Assembly (NCBI RefSeq): GCF_002269385.1
Contig: NZ_CP022957.1
Span: 236,001-300,000 of the forward strand
Direction: 5' to 3'
Length of the DNA stretch: 64,000 nucleotides
Source of the DNA: Maribacter cobaltidurans
GTDB lineage: Bacteria; Bacteroidota; Bacteroidia; Flavobacteriales; Flavobacteriaceae
The position numbers and the translations under genes were made by a program. The notes under the pieces are model-generated. The model was not told where the DNA came from, did no database searches, and saw only the letters and a list, made by a program, of their open reading frames with translations. Below, one piece after another: positions 34,601 to 44,549 of this stretch. Each line of letters opens with the position of its first letter. Position 1 is the stretch's first letter.

Positions 34601-36340
34601 GTGGTGTTGACCTATACTAAAAATCCTATTTTTGGAAAAAAATTTGTGTTGCGTTATATCCTATTAGGAACCTTGTCCATGCTCTTAGCCTTTTCCGGTT
34701 TCTCCCAAGAAACCGATGAAGAACCCAAACAAATCAATATTGTTTATGGGGCGAATTTCACAAAAAACGAAACTGAATATCCCGGAGCTTCCATTTTCAG
34801 TAAAGATGAAAGACAGGTCCAGTTTGAACACCAAGGTGCAGATTTGTGGTGTGACGTGGCTATCTATTTTCAAAAAGAAAATCGTCTCGAGGCCATTGGC
34901 AACGTACTTTTAAAACAAGGGGATTCCGTAGAGATGACCGCAAAAAAGATAAACTATCAGGGGGACGACAAACTAGCAAAGGCCTGGGGGGATGTAGTTC
35001 TAAAGAACGCACAAATGACCCTAAGAACGGACACCTTACGCTTAGACAGAATCAAACAGGAGGCCTACTATCAGGACAACGGTACCGTAATAGATTCCGC
35101 TAATACTTTAACAAGCAAAATAGGTAGGTATTTTATGGAGTTAAAGAAATATCAGTTTTTGGACAGTGTCCATATCGATAATCCGGAGTACATATTGGAT
35201 TCGGAGCAACTTGATTACTATACAACCTCTAAAAACGCCTATATGTACGGTCCTTCAACCATAGTTGGGGAAACCTATAAAATCTATTGTGAAAGAGGGT
35301 TTTACGATACCAAGGTTGAAAGTGGCTACGGTATCAAGAATACGAAAATCAACTACAACAACCGTATCGTGGAAGGCGATAGCGTGTATTTCAACAAGGC
35401 CAGGGAATTTGCCTCGGCAACCAATAACATCACCGTTACGGATACCATAAACAAAGGGGTCATCCGGGCACATTATGCAGAAGTCCATAAAGCAAAGGAT
35501 TCGGTTTTTGCCACAAAAAGAGCGGTCTCGATACTAGTTCAGGAACAGGAACAAGACTCGCTGTATGTACACGGTGATACCTTAATGATTACCGGCAAAC
35601 CGGAAGAACGGATTACAAGGGCCTTTAGAAATGCCAAGTTCTTTAAAAAGGACCTGAGCGGTAAATGCGATTCCATCCATTCCGAGGAAAAAACAGGTAT
35701 TACCCAACTCATAAAAAACCCCATTTTATGGAACGGTGCTAACCAAATGACGGGCGACAGTATACATTTAATTTCAAACTTGGAAACGGAAAAGCTCGAT
35801 TCACTAAAAGTTCTTGAAAACGCCTTCATCATCTCCTTGGACAGTATCAGTAAAAAAGGATATAATCAAGCTAAGGGTATCAATTTGTATGGTCAATTTA
35901 TCGAAAACGAGTTAAAGATTATCGATCTTGTTCAAAACACCGAAGTAATCTATTACATGTACAATGATGACGATGAACTCATCGGGATAGATAAAACGGT
36001 CTGTAGTGCCATCAGAATAACCATGGCCAATAACGATGTGGAGGATCTTACTTTTTTTACCAATCCGGACGGGACTATTTTTACGGAGGCAGAGCTCCCG
36101 GAGAACAGTAGAATCCTTAAGGGTTTTATTTGGCGGGGCGATGAACGCATCCTTACCAAGGACGGTATATTTGATGAGGATGATAATAACATTGAATTGG
36201 TCACCATTAGGGGTATCGATAATCCAATAGATATCGACGCGGAAGAAGAGGAACGGAGTCAAAATAGCAGTGATCCAGTCAACAATATTCCCAATTCCAA
36301 AGCAACGGACCCAAAGGGCAAAAATTCCTCAAAAAAATAA
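34601..36340 (+). CDS. OstA-like (LptA/LptD N-terminal-like) periplasmic protein
   Basis: 579 residues from a GTG start; there is no in-frame ATG before the signal peptide, and GTG, GTG and TTG stand in a row here, so the exact start is uncertain. Signal peptide followed by several OstA beta-jellyroll repeats: EAIGNVLLKQGDSVEMTAKKINY, AWGDVVLKNAQMTLRTDTL and later DSEQLDYYT and VEGDSVYFN. The fold carries LPS across the periplasm in LptA and LptD; this Flavobacteriia-specific form is probably an LPS-transport or envelope factor. The C-terminus is low complexity (Asn, Ser, Lys). An aminotransferase gene follows after 13 bp. Confidence 0.85.
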   Translation: MVLTYTKNPIFGKKFVLRYILLGTLSMLLAFSGFSQETDEEPKQINIVYGANFTKNETEYPGASIFSKDERQVQFEHQGADLWCDVAIYFQKENRLEAIGNVLLKQGDSVEMTAKKINYQGDDKLAKAWGDVVLKNAQMTLRTDTLRLDRIKQEAYYQDNGTVIDSANTLTSKIGRYFMELKKYQFLDSVHIDNPEYILDSEQLDYYTTSKNAYMYGPSTIVGETYKIYCERGFYDTKVESGYGIKNTKINYNNRIVEGDSVYFNKAREFASATNNITVTDTINKGVIRAHYAEVHKAKDSVFATKRAVSILVQEQEQDSLYVHGDTLMITGKPEERITRAFRNAKFFKKDLSGKCDSIHSEEKTGITQLIKNPILWNGANQMTGDSIHLISNLETEKLDSLKVLENAFIISLDSISKKGYNQAKGINLYGQFIENELKIIDLVQNTEVIYYMYNDDDELIGIDKTVCSAIRITMANNDVEDLTFFTNPDGTIFTEAELPENSRILKGFIWRGDERILTKDGIFDEDDNNIELVTIRGIDNPIDIDAEEEERSQNSSDPVNNIPNSKATDPKGKNSSKK

Positions 36341-36353
36341 TAATCCTGATTAA

Positions 36354-37529
36354 ATGAAGGAGGACTTCCTCAAATATCAAGCACAGACTTCCCTGTACCC
36401 ACTTGGCATGGAGATTTCGCATGCCAAGGGCAGCTATATCTATGATGTTCAAGGAAATGCCCATTTGGATTTTGTTGCAGGTGTATCGGCCTGTAGTCTG
36501 GGGCATTGCCATCCAGATGTCGTAATGGCAATACAAAAGCAAGTGGAGGAATATATGCATGTAATGGTTTACGGGGAATATGCGCAATCTCCTGCCACTG
36601 AATACACAAAATTATTGCAACAAAACCTCCCTGCCAATCTTGAAGTGACCTATTTGGTCAATTCGGGAACTGAGGCTATGGAAGGAGCCCTAAAATTGGC
36701 ACGAAGATATACAGGCAGATCGCAAATTATTTCAGCTCATAATGCCTATCATGGTAACACCATGGGCAGTTTGAGCCTCATGGACTATGAGGAAAGAAAG
36801 GCACCTTTTAGACCCTTAATCCCAAATGTGTTCCACATCCGTTTTAACCAAGAGGAGGATATCGCATTGATTACCGAAAAAACTGCCTGTGTGGTTCTTG
36901 AAACCATACAAGGAGGGGCCGGTTTTATTTTGCCCGAAAACGACTACTTGAAAAGAATAAGCGAACGATGCAAAGAGGTAGGTGCTTTATTTATCTTAGA
37001 TGAAATACAACCCGGTTTTGGCAGAACCGGAAAACTTTTTGCTTTTGACCATTTCGATTGTATTCCCGATATTCTAGTTATCGGCAAAGGAATGGCATCT
37101 GGAATGCCCGTTGGTGCCTTTATTGCCAGTCGCACCATTATGGACACTTTGAGCAATGGTCCTAAAATGGGCCATATCACCACGTTTGGGGGAAATCCGG
37201 TGATTGCGGCCGCTAGCTTAGCAACCCTAAAAGTACTTTTGGAATCCTCATTGATTCCAGATACCCTGGAAAAAGAAAAAGTGTTCAGAAAAGAATTGGC
37301 TCACCCTAAAATTAAGGAAATCCGCGGAAAAGGACTTATGCTTGCATTGATCCTGGAAACTCCTGAAATGGTAGATAGACTTGTTCTTGAGGCCAAGGCC
37401 AACAACCTCATTCTTTTTTGGTTGCTATTTGAAAAAAGGGCCGTGAGAATATCCCCTCCCCTGACTATTTCAAAAGAGGAAATTCAAAAAGGCTGTGAAA
37501 TCATCCGTAATATACTGGACGGCCTCTAG
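36354..37529 (+). CDS. Class III PLP-dependent aminotransferase (acetylornithine/ornithine-type)
   Basis: 391 residues. PLP-binding marks: NSGTEAMEGALKLARRYTGR near 102-121, AYHGNTMGSLS, LDEIQPGFGRTGKLFAF with the Asp that holds the pyridine nitrogen, and the Schiff-base Lys245 in VIGKGMASGMP. Relatives include ArgD, RocD and other omega-amino-acid aminotransferases; the substrate is not evident. It is tightly linked to the OstA-like gene. A different ornithine aminotransferase is present at 55.9-57.2 kb. Confidence 0.92.
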   Translation: MKEDFLKYQAQTSLYPLGMEISHAKGSYIYDVQGNAHLDFVAGVSACSLGHCHPDVVMAIQKQVEEYMHVMVYGEYAQSPATEYTKLLQQNLPANLEVTYLVNSGTEAMEGALKLARRYTGRSQIISAHNAYHGNTMGSLSLMDYEERKAPFRPLIPNVFHIRFNQEEDIALITEKTACVVLETIQGGAGFILPENDYLKRISERCKEVGALFILDEIQPGFGRTGKLFAFDHFDCIPDILVIGKGMASGMPVGAFIASRTIMDTLSNGPKMGHITTFGGNPVIAAASLATLKVLLESSLIPDTLEKEKVFRKELAHPKIKEIRGKGLMLALILETPEMVDRLVLEAKANNLILFWLLFEKRAVRISPPLTISKEEIQKGCEIIRNILDGL

Positions 37530-37632
37530 CAATAATTTGTTAACTAATTTGTTAATAATATAGCATGCATTCGGTGAGCTTCGCAACCACAAAAGTTTAA
37601 TTTTAAATACATAGTTTAACCAATAAGTTCCT

Positions 37633-39036
37633 ATGGCGTTAGAATCTAACGAAAAACCTGATAAGCCCATTACCAAGTTTGAATCCATGCTTAAGACTGA
37701 CGATGTCTATTTTTTTGACGCGGAGGATTTTGAGGACATAGTACACCACTATCTAAACAATGGTAAAATATCCCTGGCGAAAAAAGGTATTAAAATAGGC
37801 TTACAACAACATCCCGGTTCCATTGAACTAAAACTTTTGCAGGTGGAGGTCATGGTGTTTGAAAACCACTTGGAAAATGCGGAAAAATTGTTGGATGAAT
37901 TACAGTTGTTGGATGTGAACAATGAAGAAATCTATATCCAAAGAGCCAACATATTTTCTAAAAAGGACAATCATGAAGCCGCAGTATCACTGTTGCACAA
38001 AGCCCTTGAACTAACCTCCGATTCATTTGACATCTATTCCTTATTGGGCATGGAATATCTTTTTATGGACGATTTTAAATTGGCCAAGGAGAGTTTCATG
38101 CGCTGTGTTGAGTTTGACAATGAAGATTATTCTTCCCTGTATAATGTTATTTATTGTTTTGAGTTTTTGGAAGATTACGATGGGGCAATCATTTACCTGA
38201 ACGACTATTTGGACAAGAACCCTTATTGCCAAGTAGCTTGGCACCAATTGGGTAAACAGTATTATGAAAAGCAAATGTACCAAGAAGCCTTAACGGCCTT
38301 TGATTTTGCAATTATTTCAGATGATATTTTTATAGGTGCCTATTTTGAAAAGGGTAAGGTTTTGGAGAAATTGGGTAAATATCAAGAGGCCATTGAAAAC
38401 TATGAAACTACCATCAATATAGAGGACCCTACTTCCCATGCGTTTCTTCGCATTGGAAAATGTTACGAAAAGTTGAAAAACAATGAAATGGCCAAGTACT
38501 ATTTTTACCAAACGGTACATGAAGATCCCCTATTGGATAAGGGATGGCTTGCCATAACCAACTTTTATTACAATAACAAAAATTATGAAAAGGCTCTTTA
38601 CTATATCAACAAAGCTTTGAATATAGACGGTGAAAATCCATTGTATTGGAAAAAATGTGCCAATATCAATTATGCGCTGGAGAATTATGACCAAGCCGAT
38701 TTCGCCTACAAACAAGTAGTGGATTTAGGCAACTATGAATTGGATACGTGGTTAAAGTGGGCCGATGTTGCCCATTTTAACGGAGATACCTTGTCCGCTT
38801 TGCAAATTCTTTCCCAAGGAAGGGAATTTTATCCCAATAATTTAAAAATCATCTACAAATCGGTAGGATTCAATTTAATTTTAAAGGATTACATCAATGC
38901 CAGGATATGCCTTCTTGATGCCCTAAAATTGGACAAAAAACGAAAACAACTACATATTTTCAACAATCAATTCCCCCAATACAGTAATTCCGAATGGATT
39001 AATACTATTTTAGCGAATTACAAAAAAGCTTCTTGA
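37633..39036 (+). CDS. Tetratricopeptide repeat protein
   Basis: 467 residues, no signal peptide. TPR-type helical repeats run almost end to end, for example EIYIQRANIFSKKDNHEAAVSLLHKALEL, GKQYYEKQMYQEALTAFDFAI, KGKVLEKLGKYQEAIENYETTINI and YYNNKNYEKALYYINKALNI. It is a cytoplasmic scaffold for protein-protein contacts; no partner can be named. Starts a run of genes (TPR, two DUF368, aroE) with gaps of 18 and 12 bp and one overlap, so they are probably one operon. Confidence 0.92.
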   Translation: MALESNEKPDKPITKFESMLKTDDVYFFDAEDFEDIVHHYLNNGKISLAKKGIKIGLQQHPGSIELKLLQVEVMVFENHLENAEKLLDELQLLDVNNEEIYIQRANIFSKKDNHEAAVSLLHKALELTSDSFDIYSLLGMEYLFMDDFKLAKESFMRCVEFDNEDYSSLYNVIYCFEFLEDYDGAIIYLNDYLDKNPYCQVAWHQLGKQYYEKQMYQEALTAFDFAIISDDIFIGAYFEKGKVLEKLGKYQEAIENYETTINIEDPTSHAFLRIGKCYEKLKNNEMAKYYFYQTVHEDPLLDKGWLAITNFYYNNKNYEKALYYINKALNIDGENPLYWKKCANINYALENYDQADFAYKQVVDLGNYELDTWLKWADVAHFNGDTLSALQILSQGREFYPNNLKIIYKSVGFNLILKDYINARICLLDALKLDKKRKQLHIFNNQFPQYSNSEWINTILANYKKAS

Positions 39037-39054
39037 CGTTGTACTCCAAGATTT

Positions 39055-39969
39055 ATGGGAAATAGAAATTTTTTAGATTACATATTTGTAACCTTAAAGG
39101 GAATTGCCATGGGTGCCGCTGATGTTGTTCCAGGGGTTTCTGGTGGAACCATAGCATTCATATCAGGAATTTACGAAGAACTTATTACCGCTATAAACAA
39201 CATTAATTTAGGCTTATTAAAGACTTGGAAAACAGCTGGATTTAAAGCCGTGTGGCAAGAAATAAATGGTAATTTTCTAATTGCTCTTTTTACAGGTATC
39301 TTCATTAGTCTCTTTTCGCTGGCCACGCTTGTAAGTTGGTTATTGGAAAATGAACCCGTGTTGCTTTGGTCTTTCTTTTTTGGTCTGGTATTGGCTAGTG
39401 TATTCTTTGTTGGAAAAGAAATAAAGCGCTGGAATTTGGGAATTGTATTTTCACTTTTGTTGGGAGCGGCAGTCGCTTTCTTTATTACGACACTTCCCCC
39501 AAATGAAAACATAGACAGTCTTCCATTTCTTTTTCTATCTGGTGTACTGGCAGTCTGTGCCATGATTTTACCAGGTATTTCCGGTGCATTCATCTTGGTT
39601 CTTTTAGGTTCCTACAAAACTATTTTGGATGCAGTGCACGGAAGGGATATAAAGGTTATTATTACGGTGGGTTTAGGCGCTATTTTTGGCCTTTTAAGCT
39701 TTGCCAGATTGTTAAAATGGATGTTCACCCATTACAAAAATATTACTCTGGCCATACTAACCGGTTTTATTTTAGGGTCCTTAAATAAAATTTGGCCTTG
39801 GAAACGTATTTTAGAAACAAAGGTTTACGGAGATAAAACCGTAATAATAGACACAAATACTTCCCCGTTCAATTATGACGGAGATCCTCAAATATTATAT
39901 GCCTCAGTAACGGCACTCATAGGTTTTTCCCTTATTTTTATCTTGGAAAAAACAGCTTCCAAAAAGTAA
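39055..39969 (+). CDS. DUF368 membrane protein (polyprenyl-phosphate transporter family), copy 1
   Basis: 304 residues, about eight or nine hydrophobic segments. The family signature GIAMGAADVVPGVSGGTIAFISGIYEEL lies at 14-41, and the second half repeats it as MILPGISGAFILVLLGSYKTIL. DUF368 (PopT) proteins have been shown in other bacteria to recycle undecaprenyl phosphate across the inner membrane, which cell wall and O-antigen synthesis need. A second paralogue follows 12 bp later. Confidence 0.92.
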   Translation: MGNRNFLDYIFVTLKGIAMGAADVVPGVSGGTIAFISGIYEELITAINNINLGLLKTWKTAGFKAVWQEINGNFLIALFTGIFISLFSLATLVSWLLENEPVLLWSFFFGLVLASVFFVGKEIKRWNLGIVFSLLLGAAVAFFITTLPPNENIDSLPFLFLSGVLAVCAMILPGISGAFILVLLGSYKTILDAVHGRDIKVIITVGLGAIFGLLSFARLLKWMFTHYKNITLAILTGFILGSLNKIWPWKRILETKVYGDKTVIIDTNTSPFNYDGDPQILYASVTALIGFSLIFILEKTASKK

Positions 39970-39981
39970 GCGAAGTCCCAA

Positions 39982-41001
39982 ATGAACGATTCTAGAACTT
40001 TACTGGACAAACTATTTTTAGTAGTCAAAGGGTTATGCATGGGCGCTGCCAATAAAGTTCCTGGAGTTTCAGGTGGTATAGTTGCCTTTGTGGCCGGATT
40101 TTACGAAGAGTTCATCTACTCCCTTCAAAAAGTGAATATAAAGGCGTTTAAGTTGCTCATTAGCGGCAGGTTCAAAAGTTTTTATAGATACATCAACGGA
40201 CCGTTTCTTACACTGTTGATTTTTGGTATGTTGATAAGCTACTTCAGCGTTTCCAAGGTGCTAGATTACTTTTTAGTAAAAAAAGAATTATATGTTTGGT
40301 CCGCCTTTTTTGGTATGATACTGGGTTCGATTTATTATATAGGCAAGGATTTTGGGCATTGGACAAAAAAAACAATACCGGCAGCCCTTATAGGTCTTAC
40401 CGTAGGAATCGCAATCAGTTTTTTAAGTCCTGCAAAGGAAAACGACAATCTGTTTTTTATTTTCTTTTGCGGAATGATCAGTGTTTCGGGAATGACGCTA
40501 CCAGGGTTATCTGGCTCATTTATTCTTATTTTACTTGGAAATTATGTACTGCTTTTGGTAGATTCCGTTAATGCCCTTTATGATACTTTTTCAGAAATTA
40601 TAGTGGGTGATTTTAGCTTTACTTCGAACGCAGAGCGTTTGAGGACCTTGAAAATATTGGCCGTATTCACTTTGGGATCTGCGACGGGCCTAGTGACCTT
40701 GTCCCATATTCTCAGTTATGTACTTAAACATTATCATCACATTGCCACGGCCGTAATACTAGGTTTTATTACCGGTTCTTTAGGGGTTGTATGGCCTTGG
40801 AAAAAGACCATTTTTAAAGAGGATATAAACGGTAATATTCTTTTCGATTCCAACGGAAAGGAAATTATTAGGAATTACGAGCGCTATCTTCCTGATCTAA
40901 ATACTTCCGAAACTTGGTGGGCGTTCTTCTTTGTACTTTTTGGGATAAGCATTTTATTACTTTTGGATTGGTATGGAAAAAACAGAAAAAGAGTTGCTTA
41001 A
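39982..41001 (+). CDS. DUF368 membrane protein (polyprenyl-phosphate transporter family), copy 2
   Basis: 339 residues. Same architecture as the preceding gene: GLCMGAANKVPGVSGGIVAFVAGFYEEF near 14-41 and MTLPGLSGSFILILLGNYVLLL in the second half, with similar C-terminal WPWKKTIF segments, so the pair arose by tandem duplication. The copies have diverged widely outside these motifs, and copy 2 has a longer loop in the middle. Its last 29 bp overlap aroE. Confidence 0.92.
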   Translation: MNDSRTLLDKLFLVVKGLCMGAANKVPGVSGGIVAFVAGFYEEFIYSLQKVNIKAFKLLISGRFKSFYRYINGPFLTLLIFGMLISYFSVSKVLDYFLVKKELYVWSAFFGMILGSIYYIGKDFGHWTKKTIPAALIGLTVGIAISFLSPAKENDNLFFIFFCGMISVSGMTLPGLSGSFILILLGNYVLLLVDSVNALYDTFSEIIVGDFSFTSNAERLRTLKILAVFTLGSATGLVTLSHILSYVLKHYHHIATAVILGFITGSLGVVWPWKKTIFKEDINGNILFDSNGKEIIRNYERYLPDLNTSETWWAFFFVLFGISILLLLDWYGKNRKRVA

Positions 41002-41725
41002 GTTTGGCTTGGTAGGTAGAAATATTTCCTATTCCTTTTCTAGAGGGTATTTTGCCAAAAAATTCCAAGAACTTGGCCTTGACAATTGCAGTTACGTAAA
41101 TTTTGATATTGAATCCATCCATGGATTCAAGAACATTATTTCCAATACGGAAAACCTGAAAGGCCTAAATGTTACTATTCCCTACAAGCAAGAAGTAATT
41201 CCATATTTGGATCATTTAGATGACACTGCCAGTCAAATAGGGGCGGTAAACACCATAAAACTTGAGAACGGGAAATTAATCGGCCATAATACAGATGCCT
41301 ATGGGTTTCAAAAATCCTTGGAACCTTTCCTTAAGAAGCATCATAAGAGGGCATTGATTCTAGGAACCGGAGGTGCTTCAAAAGCTATTGCCCATGTATT
41401 GGACACTTTGAACATTACCTATTCCTTTGTTTCCAGAAAACCTCATACAAAAGGTATTACTTATGAAGAACTTACAGAAGATTCAATTGTTAATCACCTC
41501 TTGATCATCAATTGCACCCCTTTGGGCACCTTCCCTAAAATTGAGAAAAAACCGGACCTACCCTACCAATATCTGGGAAAGGACCATCTGCTTTTCGATT
41601 TAATCTACAATCCAGAAAAGACCTCTTTTTTAAAGATGGGTGAAGAAAAGGGAGCTACCTTAATCAACGGACAAAGAATGTTAGAGCTACAAGCTGAAAA
41701 AGCTTGGAAAATCTGGAATTCCTAA
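40973..41725 (+). CDS. aroE: Shikimate dehydrogenase
   Basis: 250 residues. It reduces 3-dehydroshikimate with NADPH. Substrate-site motifs: NISYSFSRGYFAKKF near 17-31, LNVTIPYKQEVIPYLD with the catalytic Lys, GAVNTIKLENGKLIGHNTDAYGF, then the Rossmann GTGGASKAIAH and CTPLGTFP. The ATG lies inside the end of the second DUF368 gene (29-bp overlap). No later Met gives a full domain, so the overlap is real. Translation of the two is probably coupled. Confidence 0.94.
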   Translation: MEKTEKELLKFGLVGRNISYSFSRGYFAKKFQELGLDNCSYVNFDIESIHGFKNIISNTENLKGLNVTIPYKQEVIPYLDHLDDTASQIGAVNTIKLENGKLIGHNTDAYGFQKSLEPFLKKHHKRALILGTGGASKAIAHVLDTLNITYSFVSRKPHTKGITYEELTEDSIVNHLLIINCTPLGTFPKIEKKPDLPYQYLGKDHLLFDLIYNPEKTSFLKMGEEKGATLINGQRMLELQAEKAWKIWNS

Positions 41726-41818
41726 AAATAAATAGCACTAATGTTTGGAAAAACCTCAAAATTAGAATCACTTTCACGGTTCTAAAAAGAAATCCCATAT
41801 ACTTTGCAATTATATTGG

Positions 41819-41848
41819 TTGTTACTATCTTGTAAACACCTAATTTTG
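41819..41848 (+). promoter_or_regulatory. Bacteroidetes-type promoter of the DUF349 gene; ATG 4 bp after the -7 box
   Basis: TTG (41819-41821), 19 bp, TAATTTTG (41841-41848): both elements match the consensus with correct spacing. Only GAAG separates the -7 box from the ATG at 41853, so a leaderless or nearly leaderless mRNA is likely. Confidence 0.72.
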
Positions 41849-41852
41849 GAAG

Positions 41853-43850
41853 ATGTCTGAAGAAAGCGAGAAAAAAATACCCGAAAATAAAGAAGCCGAG
41901 GTAAATCCCGAAGTGGTAAAGGTGGAAGATTCCGTTGAAGAGGAACATGATTCACAAGAACTCCCAAAAAATTCCAAAAGCAATGAGGAAGAAGAAAAGG
42001 AAGTCGACGTCCTAGATGAAATTGACGAAAGTAATGCCGAGGATGCCGAGGATACCGAAACTCAAAAAAGACACGAAATCCCTTTCTTGGATTACCACTC
42101 CATGTCCATGGAGAACCTTGTTGGAGAACTACAACGCCTTGTAAGAAATGAAAAGGTACAGGCTATCAAGAAACATGTTGATAGTATAAGGGATGAGTTT
42201 AATCTAAAGTTTCAGGATTTTATTGAACAAAAGAAAGAAGATTTTGTCGCTAATGGAGGAAACGAAATTGATTTCAAATATAACTCGGTCACGAAAAGGC
42301 AGTTCAATGAGGTTTATACAGATTATCGGGAAAAAAGAAATCAGCACTATAAAAACCTAGAAAAAAACCATAAAGAAAATCTAGCATACAGACTGGAACT
42401 TATTGAGAATCTTAAAGGCTTGGTGAACATAGAGGAAGACATGAACACCACCTACAAGACTTTTAAGGAAATTCAGGAAAAATGGCGAAACGCCGGACCC
42501 ATTCCTAGGGCGGAATACAACAATGTTTGGCGTACCTATCACCACCACATAGAAATTTTTTACGATTTCCTCCATTTGAATAGGGAGCTAAGGGACTTGG
42601 ACTTTAAGCACAATTTGGAAGAGAAATTAAAAATTGTGGAACAAGCCGAAGCACTTGCCGTTGAGCCCGATTTGAACCGAGCTTTTAGGGAATTACAGGT
42701 GCTCCATAAAATCTGGAAAGAAGAAATAGGCCCCGTTGGAAAAGAACATAGGGAAGAGGTATGGGAACGTTTTAGCAGTGCCACTAAAAAAATACATGAA
42801 AGAAGGCAGGAGCATTTCAAGGAATTGGACAAACTAAGCGAACAAAATCTTGAAAGAAAAAATGAGATTATCCAAGAAATTGAAAACCTGTCCAACAATA
42901 TTGCCAATAACCATAGGGCATTACAGAAACAGATTAAAAAATTAGAGGATTTAAGGGAATTATTTTTTAAAGCAGGTAAAGTTCCACAAAAGGACAATGA
43001 AAAGACTTGGAGCGCTTTCAAAAGTGCCGTAAGGTCATTTAATAGAAATAAAAATGCCTTCTATAAAAATCTTAAAAAGGATCAACAGGACAATCTGGAC
43101 AAGAAAAGGGCCTTATTGGAAATTGCCATTTCCCTAAAGGATAGTGAAGATTTTGACTCCGCCACCAATGAGATGAAGCGCATCCAAAGTGAATGGAAAA
43201 AAATTGGTCATGTCCCAAGAAAATACTCTGATAAATTATGGAAGGACTTTAAAGAGGCCTGCAACCATTATTTTGATCGTTTACATGCCTCTAAAAATGA
43301 CTCCTATAAAGAGGAACTGGATAACTTGAATAAAAAAGAGGATATCATTTCAAGATTGAAGGATTTTAAGCTTAGCGGAAAAAAAGAGGAGGACGTAAAG
43401 CAAATTCAAAGGTTTATGGAAGAGTGGAAAGTAATTGGCCATGTTCCGTTCAAGCAAAAAAACATCAATCAGAAATTCAGTAAAATTATCGATGCGCTTT
43501 TCAATAAATTAAATATAACTCCACAGGAATCCGAGTTGTTGAAGTATGGAAATAAGATTCAAAAGCTTAAGGAAGAAGATAATCAAGAACGGGCCATTCA
43601 ACAGGAGCGCAGCTTCATCAAGAAGAAAATAGAGGAAAGCAAAAACGAGATTAGGCAATTGGAGAATAACCTTCAATTTTTCTCAGGTGATTCTGAAAAC
43701 AATCCTTTGGTACAAGATGTTATAAGCAGGGTCGAAAAGCACAAAGAGGCTTTGGACTCTTGGAAAACAAAGCTTAAAAAACTTAATATCCTTAGGAATA
43801 ATCTAGAGAAGGAAACCCTAGAAGAAACCGATAACAACGAAGAGGAATAA
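41853..43850 (+). CDS. DUF349 repeat protein
   Basis: 665 residues. The first 75 residues are highly acidic and probably disordered. At least four, probably five DUF349 helical repeats follow, recognised by the recurring W-(K/R)-x-(I/A)-G-x-(V/I)-P core: EKWRNAGPIPR, KIWKEEIGPVG, FFKAGKVPQ, SEWKKIGHVPR and EEWKVIGHVPF. The C-terminal 100 residues are predicted coiled coil. No enzyme motif. DUF349 proteins are widespread in Flavobacteriia without a firm role. It is transcribed on its own. Confidence 0.9.
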   Translation: MSEESEKKIPENKEAEVNPEVVKVEDSVEEEHDSQELPKNSKSNEEEEKEVDVLDEIDESNAEDAEDTETQKRHEIPFLDYHSMSMENLVGELQRLVRNEKVQAIKKHVDSIRDEFNLKFQDFIEQKKEDFVANGGNEIDFKYNSVTKRQFNEVYTDYREKRNQHYKNLEKNHKENLAYRLELIENLKGLVNIEEDMNTTYKTFKEIQEKWRNAGPIPRAEYNNVWRTYHHHIEIFYDFLHLNRELRDLDFKHNLEEKLKIVEQAEALAVEPDLNRAFRELQVLHKIWKEEIGPVGKEHREEVWERFSSATKKIHERRQEHFKELDKLSEQNLERKNEIIQEIENLSNNIANNHRALQKQIKKLEDLRELFFKAGKVPQKDNEKTWSAFKSAVRSFNRNKNAFYKNLKKDQQDNLDKKRALLEIAISLKDSEDFDSATNEMKRIQSEWKKIGHVPRKYSDKLWKDFKEACNHYFDRLHASKNDSYKEELDNLNKKEDIISRLKDFKLSGKKEEDVKQIQRFMEEWKVIGHVPFKQKNINQKFSKIIDALFNKLNITPQESELLKYGNKIQKLKEEDNQERAIQQERSFIKKKIEESKNEIRQLENNLQFFSGDSENNPLVQDVISRVEKHKEALDSWKTKLKKLNILRNNLEKETLEETDNNEEE

Positions 43851-43932
43851 TTTGCTTATAGCGCTTTTAGTTTTCGATATTCAAGAATCTTTTTTGTTTT
43901 TGTAACGGTCATTTTTCCTTAAATGAAAGAAT

Positions 43933-44457
43933 ATGAAAAACCTTATTTCCTATTGCGTAGTTCTTTCTCTTTGCATATCTGCAATAAGTTGTAATTCCAA
44001 TAAGACAAAATACGAGGAACCAATATCCAAAATAGATTGGAGCCATAAGGAAATTAATCTAAATCAAAAGGATTCCTTAATCGCTGGCACTTCATACTTG
44101 TCCGTTTATTCCCAGATTTATAGCTATACCGAGCATACGTCCATAGATTTAACAGCAACGGTTAGTATGAGAAACCCAAATATGGATATCCAAGCCTATT
44201 TGCTAAAGGCCAATTACTTTGATACCGAAGGCAATCAAATACATTCTTACATAGATAATCCTATAGCACTTTCACCCATGGAAACCTTAGAAATAGTTAT
44301 TGCCGAGTTTGACAAAAAAGGAGGTACAGGAGGCAATTTCATTTTTGAATGGGCAATTGAACCTGATAGTGTCGAACCTATTTTTGAATCGGTTATGATT
44401 TCAACATATGGCCAGCAAGGGCTATCATTTACCACCCAAGGACATCGAATAAAGTAA
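43933..44457 (+). CDS. DUF3124 lipoprotein
   Basis: 174 residues. Lipobox ISC (Cys20). The body is a DUF3124 domain, visible in SLIAGTSYLSVYSQIYSYTE, IDLTATVSMRNPNMDIQAYLLKANYFD and the end GGTGGNFIFEWAIEPDSVEPIFESVMISTYGQQGLSF. The fold is probably an immunoglobulin-like sandwich; function is unknown. The next gene, 92 bp downstream on the same strand, encodes a one-heme protein. Confidence 0.85.
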   Translation: MKNLISYCVVLSLCISAISCNSNKTKYEEPISKIDWSHKEINLNQKDSLIAGTSYLSVYSQIYSYTEHTSIDLTATVSMRNPNMDIQAYLLKANYFDTEGNQIHSYIDNPIALSPMETLEIVIAEFDKKGGTGGNFIFEWAIEPDSVEPIFESVMISTYGQQGLSFTTQGHRIK

Positions 44458-44549
44458 TCTGTATAAGATACATTGCAATGCCAGTTTACTATAAACTGTA
44501 AAATATTAATTGACCGTTCAAAGGTTTTTCATATCGCGTAATTACCACT

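Noticed and set aside
37538..37557. Direct repeat TAATTTGTTAA-type pair before the TPR gene
   Set aside because: Two AT-rich copies only, expected by chance in such DNA; no promoter spacing.
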